From assembly GCF_016107535.1 (NCBI RefSeq), contig NZ_JABASQ010000004.1:152930-216929 (forward strand): a DNA stretch of 64,000 bases, in the 5' to 3' direction. A program made the translations under genes and the position numbers. The first letter of the stretch is position 1, and every line of letters starts with the position of its first letter. Positions 8,211-16,806 of the stretch are shown in pieces. The DNA comes from Psychrobacter cibarius (GTDB lineage: Bacteria; Pseudomonadota; Gammaproteobacteria; Pseudomonadales; Moraxellaceae). The notes under the pieces are model-generated. The model was not told where the DNA came from and searched no databases. It was given only the letters and a program-made list of their open reading frames with translations.

Positions 8211-10778
8211 ATGGCCCATTCAAAAACATTAGAAGAAAATTCAAATCAGACAGACACGGCGAAACATGGCTATCCTCACTATAACCGAGACATTATCCAA
8301 GTCAGAGGCGCACGCGTTCATAATTTAAAGAACGTCGATGTGGATTTACCGCGCAATGCCTTAGTGGTCTTTACGGGTATATCTGGATCGGGAAAATCAT
8401 CACTGGCATTCGGTACGCTATTTGCCGAGTCACAGCGCCGCTATCTTGATTCAGTATCGCCTTATGCCAGAAGGCTCATCGATCAGGTTGATGAACCCGA
8501 TGTCGATACTATAGAAGGGTTACCGCCAGCAGTTGCCTTACAGCAGCAGCGGGGTACGCCGTCAGTACGCTCGTCCGTCGGTAGTGTAACAACCATATCT
8601 AATGGTCTTCGTATGCTGTACTCACGAGCCGGAGAGTATCCCGCCGGCCAAGAGATACTGTATGCCGATGCGTTCTCGCCCAATACGCCAGATGGTGCCT
8701 GTCCCACGTGTTCAGGTATCGGCCGTGTGTTTGAGGTCACCGAGGATCTGCTGGTACCAGATAATACCAAGAGCATTCGCGAGCGTGCCATTGCGGCATG
8801 GCCACCGGCATGGCAAGGTCAAAACCTGAGCCGTATATTGACCACACTAGGCTATGATATCGATAAGCCTTGGCACACCCTGCCAAAGAAGACCCGCGAC
8901 TGGATCTTGTTTACCGATGAGACACCAACAGTGCCTGTTTATCCTGAGTATGATATAGAACAGACACGGGAGGCAATTGAGAAAGGGGAAAAGCCAAACT
9001 ATATGGGTACGTTTACCAGTGCCAAAAACTTTATTTTGCATTCTTTTGCCACTACTCAAAGCCCGCGCACCAAGAAACGCGTCTCGCAATTTATGCAGAT
9101 ATCCGAGTGTCCAGAATGTCACGGCAAAAAACTTAATAAAGAATCACTGTCGGTTAAATTTGCAGGACTCGATATCGGTGAGCTATCGCAGCTCACATTG
9201 ACGGATATGGCCATCAAACTTGAGAAAACAGCACACACCAAAGTGGCAGATGACACACCAAACCGCGAAAAAGCCATCGTTGCCCAGCGTATTGCCAGTG
9301 ATATTCTCTCTCGTATTGAGGCACTAACAAGGCTTGGTCTGGGCTATCTGTCGCTTGAGCGTACCACACCAACGCTATCGCCTGGTGAGCTACAGCGATT
9401 GCGATTAGCGACCCAGATTCGCTCGCAACTGTTTGGCGTGGTTTATGTCCTTGATGAGCCATCAGCAGGTCTGCACCCTGCTGACACGCAGGCGCTACTT
9501 GGGGCGCTAGATGAGTTGATCGCGTCTGGTAACTCGGTGTTTGTGGTTGAGCACGACGTGAGTGTGATTGGGCATGCTGATTGGGTGGTAGATGTCGGGC
9601 CACAGGCTGGCACGCATGGCGGAGAGATTGTCTATAGTGGGCCTGTAGAAGGGCTACGTGAGGTTGCGCAGTCGCATACGGGTCAATATCTCTTTGCTAA
9701 CGACACGGCGAATCATCAGTCAAAATCTGACACAAGGCAACCGACAGCGTGGCTGAAACTCGCAAATATCGAGCGCAATAATATAACAGGCTTGGATGTT
9801 GAGTTTCCGCTTGGGGTGATGACTAGTGTCACGGGTGTCTCAGGGTCAGGTAAGTCGAGTCTTGTCAGCCAAGCATTGGTAGAGCTTATCAGTGAAGTAT
9901 TGGGGCAAAAGACGGTTGCTGAAGCGCCTGTAGGTGAGGCAGATTTGCTTGAGCAAGAGCTTGAGACAGCCACTGGTGGTGAAATTGTCGCTGGCATGGA
10001 GCAAGTCCGTCGTCTTATTAATATCAATCAAAAGGCGATTGGGCGGACACCGCGCTCAAACCTAGCAACCTATACAGGATTGTTCGATGATGTGCGTAAG
10101 CTGTTTGCCGCAACTAAGCAAGCAAAAGCACATGGCTATGACGCTGGACGTTTCTCGTTTAACACCAAAAAAGGCCGCTGTCCAAATTGTGAAGGTTTGG
10201 GTTTTGTCAGTGTGGAGCTGCTATTTTTACCAAGTGTCTATGCACCTTGCCAGGTCTGTCATGGGCAACGCTATGACGAAGAAACACTTACCATCACGTA
10301 TCGAGATAAAAACATTGCTGAAGTATTAAATTTAACCGTTGAAGCGGCTCATGAGTTCTTTGTTGATGAAGCGCCTATCTTGCGCGCATTGGATGCATTG
10401 CTGCAAGTGGGGCTTGGCTACTTACGTTTGGGGCAGCCCGCCACTGAGCTGTCAGGGGGTGAAGCACAGCGCATCAAGCTTGCCACTGAACTACAACGCA
10501 CGCAACGAGGCGATACGCTCTATATCTTAGATGAGCCAACCACAGGTTTACATCCTGCTGATGTATCCATGCTGATGAAGCAATTAAACGGTTTGGTCGA
10601 TGCAGGGAACACCGTCATCATGGTTGAGCATGATATGCAAGTAGCCAGTAATAGCGACTGGATGATTGATATGGGGCCAGGGGCAGGTGATGAGGGCGGG
10701 TTAATTGTCGCTCAAGGTACGCCAGAAGACGTGGCCCAATCAGAAGACAGTCGCACCGCACCGTTTTTATTGGTGTGA
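8211..10778 (+). CDS. UvrA-like ABC ATPase, UvrA2 class (no UvrB-binding domain)
   Basis: A protein of about 855 residues with the tandem ABC ATPase plan of excinuclease UvrA: two P-loops (GISGSGKSS and GVSGSGKSS), two signatures (LSPGELQRLRL, LSGGEAQRIKL), two Walker B/D-loops (LDEPSAGLH, LDEPTTGLH) and zinc-binding cysteine pairs (CPTC, CPEC, CPNC, CQVC). Canonical UvrA is about 940 residues. Here the stretch between the first ATPase half and the CPTC finger is a short linker, so the UvrB-binding domain is absent. Such UvrA2 proteins are linked to tolerance of DNA-binding drugs rather than standard repair. Start 8211 is chosen for its TTAGGAA ribosome site; an upstream TTG would add an unlikely 40-residue leader. 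Confidence 0.9.
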   Translation: MAHSKTLEENSNQTDTAKHGYPHYNRDIIQVRGARVHNLKNVDVDLPRNALVVFTGISGSGKSSLAFGTLFAESQRRYLDSVSPYARRLIDQVDEPDVDTIEGLPPAVALQQQRGTPSVRSSVGSVTTISNGLRMLYSRAGEYPAGQEILYADAFSPNTPDGACPTCSGIGRVFEVTEDLLVPDNTKSIRERAIAAWPPAWQGQNLSRILTTLGYDIDKPWHTLPKKTRDWILFTDETPTVPVYPEYDIEQTREAIEKGEKPNYMGTFTSAKNFILHSFATTQSPRTKKRVSQFMQISECPECHGKKLNKESLSVKFAGLDIGELSQLTLTDMAIKLEKTAHTKVADDTPNREKAIVAQRIASDILSRIEALTRLGLGYLSLERTTPTLSPGELQRLRLATQIRSQLFGVVYVLDEPSAGLHPADTQALLGALDELIASGNSVFVVEHDVSVIGHADWVVDVGPQAGTHGGEIVYSGPVEGLREVAQSHTGQYLFANDTANHQSKSDTRQPTAWLKLANIERNNITGLDVEFPLGVMTSVTGVSGSGKSSLVSQALVELISEVLGQKTVAEAPVGEADLLEQELETATGGEIVAGMEQVRRLININQKAIGRTPRSNLATYTGLFDDVRKLFAATKQAKAHGYDAGRFSFNTKKGRCPNCEGLGFVSVELLFLPSVYAPCQVCHGQRYDEETLTITYRDKNIAEVLNLTVEAAHEFFVDEAPILRALDALLQVGLGYLRLGQPATELSGGEAQRIKLATELQRTQRGDTLYILDEPTTGLHPADVSMLMKQLNGLVDAGNTVIMVEHDMQVASNSDWMIDMGPGAGDEGGLIVAQGTPEDVAQSEDSRTAPFLLV

Positions 10779-10828
10779 TTTTATTGATGTGACGACCAGC
10801 CTTCAAATTGGGTCTAAGGGTGAAGGGT

Positions 10829-11473
10829 CTATCCCCAATAATTATCAGGGCATTTAGGCAATTCAACTAACGTGCGACGTAACGCATCTGACCATTGATG
10901 ACGGATGGTATTAAAATATTCATCACGCTCATCAATACGGCGACCTTTGGGTAAGATTAAACTGTCATTTTCATAAAGCACAAAATCTATCGGCATACCG
11001 ACTGATAGATTTGAGTGAATCGTGGAATCAAATGATAGCATCAAGGCACGTGCCGCGTGTCTTACATCCGTGTTATAGCTGACAGAACGATCCAAAATAG
11101 GTTTGCCGTATTTGCTTTCGCCCAACTGAAAGAAAGGCATATCTTCTGTGGCTTTGATGCAATTGCCTTCAGGATAAATTAGGTATAACTCAGGCGGATG
11201 TCCTTTAATTTGACCACCAAGCATAAATGAGCTAGTAAAAGCCCCATCGCGACTAGAATTAGCGACTGCTTTTGCATGATTCATAATATCACGCATACAT
11301 TCGCCAACCATTTGCGCCGCATCAAACAACGTCGCTACCGTATTGAGGTTGCTCTCAGCACGCTGGTCAATGTCGTTTTGTAGTTTATTGAACACTGCCT
11401 GCGACGTCGCTAAGCTACCCGCTGTCTGTAGCACCATAAAGCGCTCGCCCTCAACGCTATACTGATATAACTT
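10829..11473 (-). pseudogene. Anbu (bacterial proteasome-related peptidase) fragment, N-terminus missing
   Basis: The 202-residue open frame from ATG 11437 matches the middle and C-terminus of the Anbu/BPH family (LQTAGSLATSQAV near the start; later the FMLGGQI, LYLIYPEGNCI and FFQLGESKYGKPILDR segments). Family-like residues continue upstream of that ATG (KLYQYSVEGERF) until an in-frame TAG at 11480-11482. The first 40 or so residues are therefore missing, including the Met-Thr start that supplies the catalytic N-terminal threonine. Anbu normally sits with alpha-E, ATP-grasp and transglutaminase genes, and none is present here. Expected to be inactive; perhaps translated from 11437. Confidence 0.82.
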
Positions 11474-11708
11474 TTGACTCTAAGACTGCCATTATCGCTA
11501 CACGCTCTGCAAACTGTGCTTCAGGAGGCTGCTCTCGGAACGAATAACTCAGAACCTTATGTAGAAATCGCTCAAATGTCAGCTCGTCCTCTGATATAGG
11601 TGATTCAGGTAACGGATCGGGTTGCTGGGATAATAAACAAAGCTTTTCGACCAAGCTTGGATCTTGTACCTGCCAAGCATGCTGAATTTGTTCGAACGAC
11701 AGACTCAT
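11457..11708 (-). CDS. Small hypothetical protein, probably the 5' part of a broken gene
   Basis: About 83 residues starting MSLSFEQIQ (ATG 11708, AAGG ribosome site), acidic, with no transmembrane segment. It reads like a genuine N-terminal domain (regular helices, WQVQDP, FERFLHKVL) but ends abruptly at SKVISV, overlapping the remaining family-like part of the Anbu fragment in another frame. I think a deletion joined the front of this gene to the back of Anbu, with the breakpoint near 11470-11482. Family not recognised. Confidence 0.5.
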   Translation of the reverse strand: MSLSFEQIQHAWQVQDPSLVEKLCLLSQQPDPLPESPISEDELTFERFLHKVLSYSFREQPPEAQFAERVAIMAVLESKVISV

Positions 11709-11955
11709 AGCGGTGTGCCTTAATAATAATGTAGTCAGCGAATGATATTTTGTAAGCACATAAAAGCCTATTTGATAATAAATATCAAAAACTTTTGTTA
11801 ATTAAAAATAGAAACACGACATCTTATGACGCGCAAATGAACAAGTAAAACTGTGCGACACTAAATGACGCATACATATTAATAGTTACCACTATTGGAT
11901 AAAGATTGATTGACAGCTTGCTTGAGACTGGGGCAGAATAGGGACGTTGTGAGAT

Positions 11956-12135
11956 TTAGCGTTTCACCGTTTTCGGTGAAGGACGATGCTGCGTCCACGA
12001 GTCAAGCCATTGCATTTTACCCAAGGAAGACTGTTTCAGTCCTGCTAATGCACTAGGGGCACTATCTAGGTGCAGTCCAGTGAGTCTTCCATGTACCAGG
12101 TTATGAGGTAGATTAAACAACACTGAATGAGACAT
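11956..12135 (-). CDS. Short hypothetical ORF
   Basis: About 59 residues from an ATG at 12135 (MSHSVLFNLPHN...). The start could also lie 6 codons upstream, at 12153. No ribosome site is evident and no family is recognised. It could be a remnant of a larger gene, as it lies in a rearranged stretch. Confidence 0.25.
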   Translation of the reverse strand: MSHSVLFNLPHNLVHGRLTGLHLDSAPSALAGLKQSSLGKMQWLDSWTQHRPSPKTVKR

Positions 12136-12163
12136 CGTTATGATGCTATTCAAAACACCAAAC

Positions 12164-12201
12164 CCAAGTCAGTCATTATGTACTGGCTTGGGTTTTTTGT
12201 T
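12164..12201 (+). terminator. Hairpin with T-run (orphan terminator)
   Basis: ACCCAAGTCAGT pairs with ACTGGCTTGGGT and is followed by six T. No gene on the + strand leads into it, suggesting that the gene it once served has been deleted. Confidence 0.65.
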
Positions 12202-12301
12202 GTCCTAATTATCATCGATGTACTTAAAAGTTAGATAGCTTAAGATATCGTTATTTTTATTAGATTATAGTGTGTTATTACGCGACGAGAGCTCTTTATG
12301 A

Positions 12302-12388
12302 ATAGATCTCTTGCAAAAGTACCAGTTCATTGACTTCCACTGACGGAATTACAAGGGCTGACGATGACTTATGCAAGAAGTCTAATGA
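12302..12388. mobile_element. ~86-bp mini inverted-repeat element with IS-like ends
   Basis: The left end TAGATCTCTTGCAAAAGT (12302-12319) and the reverse complement of the right end, TAGACTTCTTGCATAAGT (about 12370-12387), differ at three of 18 positions. The left end also matches TAGACCTCTTGCAAAAGTAGCA near 63946, at what appears to be the terminus of an insertion sequence. TA sits at both outer edges and could be a target duplication. The element has no coding capacity. It covers the start region of the RhuM-like gene. Confidence 0.6.
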
Positions 12389-13055
12389 TGATGCGGTAAA
12401 AGTAGAGATATACGAAAGTGCTGATGGACAGACTCGGATTGAGATTCGCTTAGAGCATGATACTTTGTGGCTCTCACAAGCACAATTAGCCACACTGTTT
12501 GAAAAGGACTCTGACACGATTGGTTTGCACCTAAAAAACATCTATAAAGAAGGCGAACTCGACCCCGAAGCAACTACCGAGCAATCCTCGGTAGTTCGTA
12601 AAGAGGGAAACCGACAAGTGCGACGCAACATTCGCTTTTACAATCTAGATGCCATTATTTCTGTGGGTTATCGGGTTAATTCTAAAAAAGGCACGCAGTT
12701 TCGTATATGGGCGACCCAGCGCTTACGTGAGTACTTGGTGAAAGGATATACGCTTAACCAACAGCGCCTTGATAAAAACTCCAATGAATTGCAGCAAGCG
12801 TTAAACCTTATCAGAAAGACAGCTCAAAGCCCTGAGTTGAATACCAATGAAGGGCGCGGCCTGATTGAAATAATCAGTCGCTATACACAGACGTTTTTGT
12901 GGTTACAGCGCTATGACGTTCAAATCGAGACGTTTGAGCTGAGTGTGAGTAACAAGGTTCATAACAATGTCTATGCTTATCTGAATGGTGATACCACCTT
13001 TGCACGTGATGATAAAGACAGCTCAGTACAGTTAGGCTTACAATATCAATTTTAA
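12330..13055 (+). pseudogene. RhuM-family protein fused to an outer-membrane beta-barrel tail (chimera)
   Basis: Residues ~22-198 match the RhuM virulence-protein family: LEHDTLWLSQAQLATLF, LKNIYKEGEL, FYNLDAIISVGYRVNSKKGTQFRIWATQRLREYL and the later LIEIISRYTQTFLWLQRYD. The closest relatives I know continue into a Fic/Doc domain. Here the last ~43 residues are instead beta-barrel-like (NNVYAYLNGDTTFARDD...VQLGLQYQF) and end in Phe, as autotransporters and porins do. The only start is a TTG inside the mini inverted-repeat element, with no good ribosome site. It has no signal peptide, so the barrel tail cannot reach the outer membrane. Most likely a deletion product that happened to stay in frame. 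Confidence 0.75.
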
Positions 13056-13080
13056 AACATAATGTATGGATGACAGTCTG

Positions 13081-13117
13081 CGCCGCTCAGTAATGTATTT
13101 ATGAGCGGCGTTTTTTA
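13081..13117 (+). terminator. Rho-independent terminator after the RhuM/beta-barrel chimera
   Basis: CGCCGCTCA pairs with TGAGCGGCG, followed by TTTTTT. It presumably belonged to the gene that donated the barrel tail. Confidence 0.85.
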
Positions 13118-13217
13118 TACATTTTAATATAGTAATTATCATGGCGTGCTACTGGTTATCGCTATAATATACGTAGAACGGCTGGCCTATATACTAAGAA
13201 GAATAGGGATAAAGTGT

Positions 13218-13961
13218 ATGTTTGACATCATAAAAGACTGGCGCGAGCAGCGCATATTGGACAACAGTGAGTTTACTCATGCTGACTGGCTGCAAGCGGC
13301 TCAGCGTATTGTGATACTTGATCGGTTAAATGAGGACGAGCTAACACGCTTGTTTGAGCTGGCGACGCTGTTTTTGGCGGATAAGTCAATCACGGGCGCA
13401 CAAGGTTTTGAGATTAGCGATACGGTGCGGCAATCCATCGCCTTGCAAGCTTGCTTGCCTATCTTAAACCTTAGCCTTGAGTGGTATGCTGGCTGGTCAG
13501 CCATTATTATTTATCCTAGTTCCTACAAGAGCGAAACCACCACTGTCGATGAGCTGGGCATTGTCCATGAGGGCAGTCAGCACCGTAGCGGCGAAGCATG
13601 GCTGCGCGGCCCCGTTATTCTGTCGTGGAAGGATGCCAAACACTCAGGGGAGCGCGACGGTCATAATGTCGTCATTCATGAGTTTGTGCATAAACTTGAT
13701 ATGTTAAATGGTCGTGCCAACGGCTTTCCACCGCTACAAGTGGATATGAATCCTGCGCGCTGGACTGAAATTATGACACGAGATTTTGAGGATTTTCAAA
13801 GCCATCATAAATCAGGTCTTGATCGTTATGGCGCGACTAATCCTGCGGAGTTTTTTGCGGTACTCAGTGAGGTGTTTTTTGAGACGCCGCAAAAGCTGAT
13901 CGATGCTTACCCTGATATTTACGACATAATGATGAAGTTTTTTCGCCAAACACCACTTTAA
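13218..13961 (+). CDS. mtfA: MtfA-type zinc peptidase (M90 family)
   Basis: A 247-residue cytosolic protein with the HEFVHKLDMLNG zinc motif (HExxH) in the second half and a downstream AEFFAVLSEVFFE segment carrying the further glutamate ligand. In E. coli, MtfA (YeeI) is an aminopeptidase that binds the repressor Mlc and so affects ptsG; whether Mlc exists here is unknown. Start 13218 gives the usual family length of about 250 and follows an AGGG ribosome site. An in-frame extension to 13146 is less likely because a TATAAT-like box lies within it. Confidence 0.9.
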   Translation: MFDIIKDWREQRILDNSEFTHADWLQAAQRIVILDRLNEDELTRLFELATLFLADKSITGAQGFEISDTVRQSIALQACLPILNLSLEWYAGWSAIIIYPSSYKSETTTVDELGIVHEGSQHRSGEAWLRGPVILSWKDAKHSGERDGHNVVIHEFVHKLDMLNGRANGFPPLQVDMNPARWTEIMTRDFEDFQSHHKSGLDRYGATNPAEFFAVLSEVFFETPQKLIDAYPDIYDIMMKFFRQTPL

Positions 13962-14021
13962 TCAAAATCATTAATAGTCACTATTAATGTTCGATAATGA
14001 ATATATAGGCATGAAAAAGCA

Positions 14022-14068
14022 ATAAAAAAGGGCAGTGCATAGGTTTTATGACACCGCCTTTTTTTTGC
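14022..14068. terminator. Bidirectional terminator between convergent genes
   Basis: AAAAAAGGGCAGTG and CACCGCCTTTTTTT form an A/T-flanked hairpin between mtfA (+) and the lipoprotein gene (-). It can serve both. Confidence 0.7.
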
Positions 14069-14110
14069 TTATTTTTCATTTAAGTCTATGTTTTTATAGA
14101 TAAAAATTAT

Positions 14111-14776
14111 TTAAGTTGTCCATTGCTCATTCACAATAGCGACCAAATAGCGTTTACCTTGATATTCTTCAAACACTAAACGCATGATACGCCAATCCAT
14201 ACCGGAATATTCCTCTGAGCCTTTATGATAAAACTCGACAACCTCTGAATTGGGATAAATTTTCTTTAGGTTGTTAATCATATTCCCACTGTGTTGGAAC
14301 TCATTAATACTGATATTGGCATTGTTAAATTGGCTAGCATCAATCCACGTGTCTAAATATGTAGGTAGTGGCGTGACGAGTAGATCGCCCGTACCGTCTT
14401 TTTCACCCCAAGTAAAACGAATTTTGGACTGTTGCAAATATTGGGCGAATTGTTCACGGCTAAAGACTTTATCCGTCTCAGGACGCACATAGGCATACAT
14501 CGAAAAACGGACGCCACGGGTCGGATGAATATCATTGGTGATGCGAGCGAAGTCTTTATTCGCAAGCGCGCGCTGAATACGTAAGGCTTGCTGCTTAAGG
14601 GTTTGCTGACTGATATCGGAGACAACGGGCGTTGATGAATGGCCGTTAGATTGATTTGGAGTGGCTATATTGGATTCAGCAGAAGATTGACAGCCAGTTG
14701 CTGCTAGCGCCAAAGCCAATGCGCCGCCAACGGTTAATTTAGATGAACGGTCTTTGAAAGTAGATAATAGGGTCAT
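14111..14776 (-). CDS. Conserved hypothetical lipoprotein
   Basis: 221 residues with a type II signal peptide: basic start, hydrophobic run, then lipobox LAATGC at about residues 24-29. A Ser/Asn-rich linker of about 30 residues follows. The globular part (FARITNDIHPTRGVRFSMYAYV, FSREQFAQYLQ, GMDWRIMRLVFEE) resembles small stress or environment-sensing lipoproteins of Acinetobacter and relatives. No assigned function. Probably anchored to the outer membrane since Gln, not Asp, follows the Cys. Confidence 0.75.
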   Translation of the reverse strand: MTLLSTFKDRSSKLTVGGALALALAATGCQSSAESNIATPNQSNGHSSTPVVSDISQQTLKQQALRIQRALANKDFARITNDIHPTRGVRFSMYAYVRPETDKVFSREQFAQYLQQSKIRFTWGEKDGTGDLLVTPLPTYLDTWIDASQFNNANISINEFQHSGNMINNLKKIYPNSEVVEFYHKGSEEYSGMDWRIMRLVFEEYQGKRYLVAIVNEQWTT

Positions 14777-14999
14777 GAAGCATCCTTATCGCAGTGGTTT
14801 TCGAAATATACGTTACTGTGAATATAATTGGGCAAATTTCACAAGATTACTAAGCAAAAATTTATTATTTAAAAGTTATTAAGTAATAGATCGTTTTTAG
14901 TAGATAAACCGGAATGATACGATAATACAGCAGAGTCATAATATGGTTATGATGTAATGGTTTATAACACTTATATCATTGAAGCTCGTAGAGAACGCC

Positions 15000-15485
15000 A
15001 TGCCAACACATTATTCACTGACGCTGCTAGCTATGGGACTGATAGCAACCAATTTTGCTATAGCTGATATAGCAGAGTCAACTCAGACTTATGCAGCCAT
15101 AAAAATAGCGACCATTAGCAACATGTATCAGCAAGACGTCAACAATCAAGGCATGGATAATCCGGTCGTATTGCAACAGTATGCCGACCCAGATCTACAA
15201 GCCGCGATGCAGATTGAGCAAGACTATTTTGATAGAGAGCAAATATCTTGTCATGTTGATTATGATGTATTGTGGGATTCGCAAGATCCTGATTATACCC
15301 AAGACAAACAGTTTTCGATGACTGACCAAGGATTGGTGCAAGTGAGTTTGGCACATGGCAGCAATGTTTATTATGAGTTGTCATGTAATGGTACCGATGA
15401 CGATGCTAATTGCCGAGTGGCAGATGTGATTTTAGATGAAGATGGCAAGTCTTTTCGCAAGCATTTACTAGAAACCTGTCGCTAG
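15000..15485 (+). CDS. Small secreted hypothetical protein
   Basis: 161 residues from ATG 15000. The first 24 form a Sec signal peptide (LTLLAMGLIATNFAIADIA). The mature part is acidic with four cysteines (SCHVDYDV, LSCNGTDDDANC, ETC at the end), likely two disulfide bonds. A TTG at 14979 would only lengthen the signal. No family recognised. Followed by a 1.3-kb gene-poor stretch. Confidence 0.65.
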   Translation: MPTHYSLTLLAMGLIATNFAIADIAESTQTYAAIKIATISNMYQQDVNNQGMDNPVVLQQYADPDLQAAMQIEQDYFDREQISCHVDYDVLWDSQDPDYTQDKQFSMTDQGLVQVSLAHGSNVYYELSCNGTDDDANCRVADVILDEDGKSFRKHLLETCR

Positions 15486-15936
15486 CCAATGCTGAGCATT
15501 ATTTTTATTGATACCTAAATATAAAAAGTTATAAACCCTGAATAAAAATCACAGAAATAATCATGAGAGCTTATAAATGGCACTGTATAAAACTATGAGC
15601 CTAACTTCTAAAGCCATTGGTTTGTTTTCGCATAATGTATATTATGTTAAACTAGAGCTACCGTACAATAAGTTCATGGGATTATGATTATATGATAAAC
15701 CCTTATTAAGGTTGGTTGATGATTGATTAATTCTCATACGTACTAACTATTCATAAAGTCATCTTCATTAACACTGATACAGTTACTAGCTAAGCTTTCT
15801 TAAGGAGTCAATGTACAGAGCTATCACTGATCCTATTATATTTGTAATCGAGCTTAACGTATTGAGCCATGTCGCTAGTTAACCTATTTGATAAACTTGT
15901 TCTACTCATCATTGTTAAGTTTACTACCTTCATACG

Positions 15937-16022
15937 GCACAATAATCCCTCTGAATAATCTGCCATTCCTAATCATCACCTAATCACCAAATTACTCATC
16001 AATCGATTGTTGGTAGCTTAGC
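15937..16022 (+). repeat. Left copy of an imperfect ~86-bp direct repeat flanking the recombinase
   Basis: Aligns with 18127-18212 at roughly 70 percent by eye. It starts GCACAATAA(T/G)CCCT and ends in the best-conserved block ATTGTTGGTAGC(T/C)TAG. Candidate attL/attR-type remnant. Confidence 0.45.
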
Positions 16023-16572
16023 CGACTTCCTCATTAATGCGAATGTGCTTGAACTACGTTAGGTACAGAAATATTCGCCACCAAGTGACAATCTCAAAAT
16101 AGAAGCAATAACCTCTCTGGATGACTATTACTCTATATCATTGATAAAAACGTATACAAGCTCTGACAATGATCCTATTTGGCATCTCAGTGAGTCCAAG
16201 TCTAGATACACCTTATAGCTGCTATTATCATAGCTAACCAAGTTGTAATACGTTTTTATTGAGAGTCACCGAAAAAGCCTTTTCAGATTAGTACAATATT
16301 CATTGGTCTTTTCTAGCTTCTCTTGCTCTTTCTGAAATATCTTAATCTAAAGCATTGAGTTGATACCTTCCAAATTTGCACAGAACAGCACTATCACCCT
16401 GATTAAGGTATTCTGTGCGAGTACAGGAGCACGGTTTTTCGTGCAAGTATGTCAAAGGACTCTATTGCCAATAGCAAACAGCACTCTTACTTTTAATCTA
16501 TGTGAAGTTTATTCCTTCAAACGCCATATATATCAACAAAAAAAATAGCTTACTCCTTCTTTCTCCACTATA

Positions 16573-16645
16573 CTATAATCATCCCCAAGTGAAGGTTGGG
16601 GATGATTATACTTTAAAACCTTTCATTTAAAGGGTTTTGCAAAAT
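16573..16645. repeat. Two adjacent hairpins before the recombinase
   Basis: A perfect 15-bp inverted repeat (TATAATCATCCCCAA, 16574-16588, with 16596-16610) and a 7-base loop. It is followed by AAAACCTTT/AAAGGGTTTT. No clear T-run follows, so this may be a protein-binding or transcription-blocking structure rather than a standard terminator. Confidence 0.5.
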
Positions 16646-16659
16646 AACTAATGAATAAC

Positions 16660-16679
16660 AGTGTCCATGTTAGTGTCCA
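16660..16679 (+). repeat. Short direct repeat AGTGTCCA x2
   Basis: AGTGTCCA occurs at 16660-16667 and again at 16672-16679 with a 12-base period, about 130 bases before the recombinase start. This resembles arm-type recombinase binding sites, but it is short and could be chance. Confidence 0.3.
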
Positions 16680-16806
16680 ATAGCTATCTGTATTTCTCAG
16701 AAGACGCTTTTCAAGATTTATAAAACGTGCGCAAAGATTGCTCTAAATCTAAGTATAGAGTTAATAGATTAACATTCACAATTTACCTAGCTTATAAAAC
16801 TGACGG

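Larger units (their letters stand above)
15486..16806. other. Gene-poor, AT-rich stretch upstream of the recombinase
   Basis: No ORF with family features in about 1.3 kb; a 62-codon frame at 16360-16548 has no ribosome site. Visible structure: CATAAT-4-ATTATG inverted repeat at 15631-15646, the left copy of the recombinase-flanking repeat at 15937-16022, and two hairpins at 16573-16645. The composition suggests decayed or imported DNA. Confidence 0.5.

Noticed and set aside
9214..9603. 129-codon minus frame inside the UvrA-like gene
   Set aside because: Lies entirely within conserved ABC ATPase coding sequence; no start signal and no family-like composition.
10829..11708. Toxin-antitoxin pair from two overlapping small genes
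   Set aside because: The downstream frame is recognisably the back half of Anbu, and the overlap is explained by a deletion.
12164..12201. Small RNA with its own terminator
   Set aside because: No promoter or conserved stem seen upstream; an orphan terminator left by deletion is simpler.
16360..16548. 62-codon + frame in the gene-poor region before the recombinase
   Set aside because: No ribosome site, atypical composition, no family features; probably chance in AT-rich DNA.
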